Assembly (NCBI GenBank): GCA_027923505.1
Contig: BROI01000012.1
Span: 62,001-126,000 of the forward strand
Reading direction: 5' to 3'
DNA length: 64,000 nt
Origin: Mayamaea pseudoterrestris
Taxonomy: Eukaryota; Bacillariophyta; Bacillariophyceae; Sellaphorales; Sellaphoraceae
The position numbers and the translations under genes are program-made. The notes beneath the pieces were generated by a model. That model was not told the origin of the DNA, made no database searches, and worked only from the letters and a program-made list of their open reading frames with translations. Of this stretch, positions 60,343 to 64,000 are shown piece by piece. Position 1 is the stretch's first letter; every line of letters starts with the position of its first letter.

Positions 60343-62160
60343 TTATAGCCACACATTTCGCTCTCGCACTGTCGACACCGCAACTTCGCGCATCCCAAGG
60401 CTAGCGCTTGCCACATCGAATCTACCACTACAAATGTAGCGAAGGCATGTTGGCTTGTAAAGAGCTTCCAAATCCTCATCTCCTGCAAGTTCAGAGCCGC
60501 GTTTCTTAGCGTTGAGCCAAAAGAGAAATGATGCGACCAAGGATATCGTTACGTTGATATTTTTACGCGCAGCTTTGTAAGCAGATCGAGGCGAATGCTT
60601 GTACTTGATGTACCACATCACCCAGTGTACTCCAAGTAGCCGGTCCATGTCTATTCGGTCATCACGAACACGCTTGCTCGTCAAACCAGCCATCAAGCGT
60701 GTCCCAAACTCTGCTTGTCCGAACGGAAAATGTGCCAAAGCAAACATAGCTTTTGCCAAATCTCCATTTTCAATATCATCGGCAATTCCACCAGTAAGCT
60801 TGAGGGCTACAGAAGGAAGGTCGGGAAACTGTTCGAGAAAAATTGGCTTGAGCGTCGCATGCAGCCGGTGGCTTGGTTTCAAAAATTCTGCACTAAGAAA
60901 GTCGCAGTCAATCACAGCTTGGAACTTGGCGTTTAGCGTGTTCGCAGTCATCTCCAGATCATCGTCGCTGACTCTTGTCGGAGCCCGCAAAAAGCTCTTG
61001 TTTCGCAACAACTCACCGACCAACGGACATGCAAACGTGACATTCAACTCCGAGTCCGTCGTTCGATCCAAAACAAAATCACTGATCTCAGGCAGTAGCT
61101 TGCTCTTGAGCTTTTTGAGAGTCGTATCAAGATTAGCAAGCCGGTTCCGTGCAGCCTTGAGCGTCACCTGTCGTCGAAGTTCCCATCGAATAGTATCGGC
61201 CGCGCGTCCACGCTCCTCGCCAACTTTTAGAGCCGCCTTGAACTGTTCCAACGTATAAGGGGCATTATCGTCAATAAGTACTTCCCCAATTACGTCCTTG
61301 ATTGGTTTGTCCGGATCAGAAATTACAATCTCCTTGATCGCTTCCAAACGTTCCATCGCCATGATAGGACCGACGCGGACACCTTCAATCGAGTTCGACT
61401 GGACAAACATGGTCAACAGCTTAATACTGTTTTCTGAAGGAGTGTCAAGAGCACGCTCGGTAATCTTGTGACTGACTGAATGATGGTTTTGTAGTATTAA
61501 TCGAAAGCGAGCGAGACTCGCAGCGTCAAATCCCTCCAATGTATGTTCCTCCTCCTGCGCCTCGCGGCCATTGCGACATCCGTCACAGTAAAACCGACCA
61601 TACTGACAAAGATTCCGCCAATTGCTATGCAAGCTGACGTTGCAAACTTCGCATCCTTTCGCATTTACAAGCTGCAGCAGCCGAAAAGGCGAGGGGGCGT
61701 AGCAATTTTGATCCGTTAGCGCGTTATTCACGGCTTCGATGTTGGATCTTGCCTTCTTATCACCCGAAACAAAGGCGCTCTTGACTACCATTTCCATGCT
61801 CAGCTTGCTTCGCAAAAATTTCGAGCTTAGTGCAAGCGTTAAAAGCTCTCGATGGCCAACGAAATCCATAACGAGTCCAATCGCATCCAAGTCCAACGCA
61901 GCTAATTTTTTCGCGTCACTCTTGCGACGACGCTTGGTAGCAGGCGGCTTTTTGTATGCAGGCTTCTTCCGAGCTCTCTTCTTTTTAGTCGCAGCATTGT
62001 CGTCTTCGCTCTCCGAAGTAACGCTACTCATTTCATGTTCCTCCACTGCCGCGTCCATCTCCAAGTCGCCGCCTTCGTCCTCCTCAAAAATTGACGGATT
62101 AACTTTATCGAGCGCTGCGGCTACATGGCGCTTTCGCAGAGTCATTCGAGTTGCACTCAT
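60343..62160 (-). CDS. F-box-like protein with Cys cluster, lineage-specific family
   Basis: A 605-residue single-exon protein. The N terminus has an acidic stretch followed by a basic KKKRARKK patch that could be a nuclear signal. Residues near 88-115 (LDLDAIGLVMDFVGHRELLTLALSSKFLR) resemble an F-box-type helix pair. A Cys cluster (CEVC ... CQYGRFYCDGC, about 170-200) may bind zinc. The remainder is helical, with KAARNRLANLDTTLKKLKSK and a C-terminal CLRYICSGRFD. Similar F-box-like families are expanded in diatoms as far as I recall. Its role, perhaps as a substrate adaptor for SCF-type ligases, is an inference. Confidence 0.7.
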   Translation of the reverse strand: MSATRMTLRKRHVAAALDKVNPSIFEEDEGGDLEMDAAVEEHEMSSVTSESEDDNAATKKKRARKKPAYKKPPATKRRRKSDAKKLAALDLDAIGLVMDFVGHRELLTLALSSKFLRSKLSMEMVVKSAFVSGDKKARSNIEAVNNALTDQNCYAPSPFRLLQLVNAKGCEVCNVSLHSNWRNLCQYGRFYCDGCRNGREAQEEEHTLEGFDAASLARFRLILQNHHSVSHKITERALDTPSENSIKLLTMFVQSNSIEGVRVGPIMAMERLEAIKEIVISDPDKPIKDVIGEVLIDDNAPYTLEQFKAALKVGEERGRAADTIRWELRRQVTLKAARNRLANLDTTLKKLKSKLLPEISDFVLDRTTDSELNVTFACPLVGELLRNKSFLRAPTRVSDDDLEMTANTLNAKFQAVIDCDFLSAEFLKPSHRLHATLKPIFLEQFPDLPSVALKLTGGIADDIENGDLAKAMFALAHFPFGQAEFGTRLMAGLTSKRVRDDRIDMDRLLGVHWVMWYIKYKHSPRSAYKAARKNINVTISLVASFLFWLNAKKRGSELAGDEDLEALYKPTCLRYICSGRFDVASASLGMREVAVSTVRERNVWL

Positions 62161-62639
62161 TGTAGAATTAGCAATATTCGTTATGACTGAAAGATGCTGC
62201 TTTCTCGTTTGCGCGAATATCGCAAATGGATCCGAAAATCCTCGTCCGTCCGTGCGCTCACGAGTCTTGCCGTTTCCAAAGCAGTCTGGACTACCGGTAC
62301 GTTACAAAGACTGCTAAAGATCTTTTGAAAATTGTAGCTGCCCCTGAAGCTAAATGATTAGTTGAATATGTGTACTCGCTTCAATAGCAAGGCGAGAGCG
62401 AGTTGGAGTCTATTCGCTTGAGCGGTCTGCACCCATGGTTGTCACGTTGTCGCGCCCGACGACGATCAAAAGTCCGCGAATACCGGTGCGTCGTGAGCTA
62501 GCATGCGTGGTGAAATTAATCGCGGCGAGACGGAATCTTGGGCAACCTACGTAGTACTACATTTTATTGCACGCGAGCGAGAACAATGTGCCAGCTTATG
62601 TAAGTAGAATAAGTCGCTATTACAGGTTGGATGTGACTA
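62161..62639. other. intergenic spacer
   Basis: About 480 bp between two related co-directional genes. No repeat or gene seen; it should hold the promoter of the gene at 60343-62160. Confidence 0.35.
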
Positions 62640-64000
62640 TCAATTCACGACATTGGCATCAGCGTTGTCACGAGGATTGTCATCCGCATTGGCATTCGCC
62701 CCATTGGCATTTGCAGCCACATTGTTGTTGATCTGCGCAAGCCCATAGCGATAGTCGAGATCACGCCAAAGATACATAAAGTTTCCATTTTCAATCTGAG
62801 CAAGCCGCGAAGGAGTGCAAATGCTGGTGCAGCAGAAGTCGTACTTATCATATGAGAAATGATCCGTTCCTTCGATCCAAAGCAAAAATGCCTTTGCCTT
62901 GACAACCATGTCAATCCACTTTGCGGAAGCCTCCGTGTACGCCTCTCGGGGCTGTTGCATGTGCTTCTTGTAGCATTTGACCCAGTACGCTCCAACTAGT
63001 TTTACCAAATCAGCGTCGATCGCGTCAGTATTGATTTCGTTGACAAGTCCACCGAGAATTTCCTTGCCAAACTCTGGCGTATGATACTTAAAGGCTGCAA
63101 GTGAGGTACTTGCGTCAAATAGTTTATTCTCTTCAATCATGCCCAACACTGCATTGGTCAACTTCGGCACAACACTTGCGAGATCGGGAAACTTCTTTGA
63201 TAACATTATCTTGAGTTGGACCTCATATGGACTGCCATTCGCCAGGAAGTCAAAGGATAGCAGGTTTGAGTCCAACAACATTTTAATCTTCTTGTTGATG
63301 GTGACAGCAGCTACATTTATATCCTTGCTTGTGACTTTGGTCGGCGCTCGGACAAAGCCCCTGAGAAGGTTGTCGACAAATGGACAATCAAAAATGACGG
63401 CTCCCTTCTCGTTCACCGAATGCTTCAAAATAAAGTCTCGCGTGCGCACCCGCAGTTTTGCTTGTAGATCAAATAGGAGCGGCTCTACTTTGTACTGTCG
63501 ATTTACTGCAGCTTTGAGAGCAGCCTCCTGTCGGCGCTCGCGACGAATTATCGCAGCTTTTTTGGCAAGCTCCTGCGCAGCGACTCGAGCCTCCATAAAC
63601 TCCTTGTAGCGCGCGCTGGACGTGGTATCGTACCCGAGAACAAAATCGACAATCTTGCTGACTGGTTGAGCTGGATACTGCTTGACCAACTTTAGAATTT
63701 GATGCATATGTCGACGAGTGCAAATTGGACCAATCGCCTCGCCTCCGCGCCGCTGCTGTTGCAAAAACGTTACAGACCATACAACCGCTAAACAGTTGAA
63801 AGGATATGTGGTCATCTCGACACTAGTGGTATCAACTGTGCACAAGAGTCGTTTGTCCCAGATGGCTGCATTACAGCGAGATCTGCCACGATTGCCTCGC
63901 CAAGTAACAGTCAAGGCTTTTGCCTGTCGCTTTTCGAAACAGTCTTCACAGCAAAACAAGCCATGAAGAAGGGAAATATAATAATTTCCAGGTTCGTTGC
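62640..64000 (-). CDS. second member of the F-box-like/Cys-cluster family, 5' end outside the window
   Basis: The open frame runs from the window edge to a stop at 62640, so the start is not visible. The first residues seen (HGLFCCEDCFEKR) align with YGRFYCDGC of the neighbour, which places the edge inside the Cys cluster. Further matches are RAPTKVTSKDINV with RAPTRVSDDDLEM, and EFGKEILGGLVN with EFGTRLMAGLTS. The C terminus has an Asn/Ala-rich tail absent from the neighbour. No F-box-like part can be judged because it would lie upstream. Confidence 0.72.
   Translation of the reverse strand, partial: NEPGNYYISLLHGLFCCEDCFEKRQAKALTVTWRGNRGRSRCNAAIWDKRLLCTVDTTSVEMTTYPFNCLAVVWSVTFLQQQRRGGEAIGPICTRRHMHQILKLVKQYPAQPVSKIVDFVLGYDTTSSARYKEFMEARVAAQELAKKAAIIRRERRQEAALKAAVNRQYKVEPLLFDLQAKLRVRTRDFILKHSVNEKGAVIFDCPFVDNLLRGFVRAPTKVTSKDINVAAVTINKKIKMLLDSNLLSFDFLANGSPYEVQLKIMLSKKFPDLASVVPKLTNAVLGMIEENKLFDASTSLAAFKYHTPEFGKEILGGLVNEINTDAIDADLVKLVGAYWVKCYKKHMQQPREAYTEASAKWIDMVVKAKAFLLWIEGTDHFSYDKYDFCCTSICTPSRLAQIENGNFMYLWRDLDYRYGLAQINNNVAANANGANANADDNPRDNADANVVN

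Overview
The window is nuclear DNA from a eukaryotic alga, most likely a photosynthetic stramenopile (ochrophyte) and possibly a diatom. Four things support this. Genes are short-introned: every intron I could place is 70-93 bp with GT..AG ends. A C-terminal processing protease carries a signal peptide with an aromatic residue near its predicted cleavage site, then a basic transit-like stretch, then a lumen-type hydrophobic segment, as expected for a thylakoid-lumen protein of a secondary plastid. The Ty1/copia elements look like the CoDi type known from diatoms. The gene set (heliorhodopsins, an SPX-MFS transporter, a PPPDE-PUL protein, a laccase-like oxidase with a Cys-rich tail) also fits. 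The species cannot be fixed from the sequence alone.

Layout. 1-1258: 169-bp satellite. 1628-8303: complete-looking Ty1/copia element in + orientation with a TTCTC target duplication. 9138-9215: hairpin. 9224-14146: GC-rich retroelement relic with A1-B1-A2-B2 split direct repeats and a tyrosine-recombinase-like trace, i.e. DIRS/Ngaro-like. 14225-15655: the 169-bp satellite again. 15655-16660: two further tandem repeats. 17245-22469: second Ty1/copia element, - orientation, with identical 211-bp LTRs and a GACGA target duplication. 22742-46300: host gene island. 46890-53163: about 37 copies of a 168-bp satellite. 53165-53630: 180-bp repeat. 54000-64000: sparser host genes, including a PPPDE-PUL protein and an F-box-like/Cys-cluster family with two genes and one relic.

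Host genes in order: GST-like (+), acidic single-span membrane protein (-), multicopper oxidase (+), plastid-lumen C-terminal processing peptidase (+), internally repeated acidic protein (-), ARFRP1-like divergent GTPase (+), BTB/POZ protein (-) with a decayed second copy, two tandem heliorhodopsins (+), class 3 lipase (-), alpha/beta hydrolase (-) with a 5-bp duplication breaking its 3' end, SPX-MFS vacuolar phosphate transporter (+), DTW-domain tRNA acp3U transferase (-), PPPDE-PUL (-), and the F-box-like family (-).

Functional threads: light sensing (heliorhodopsins), photosystem II maintenance (CtpA), phosphate storage (SPX-MFS), and ubiquitin/SUMO-type regulation (BTB, F-box-like, PPPDE-PUL). 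A 42-43-bp minisatellite, several of whose units contain an ACGTCA core, lies just upstream of three of these genes. The most noteworthy items are the tandem heliorhodopsin pair, the ARFRP1-like protein that lost GTPase motifs and gained a large insertion, the split-repeat retroelement, and the promoter-associated minisatellite.
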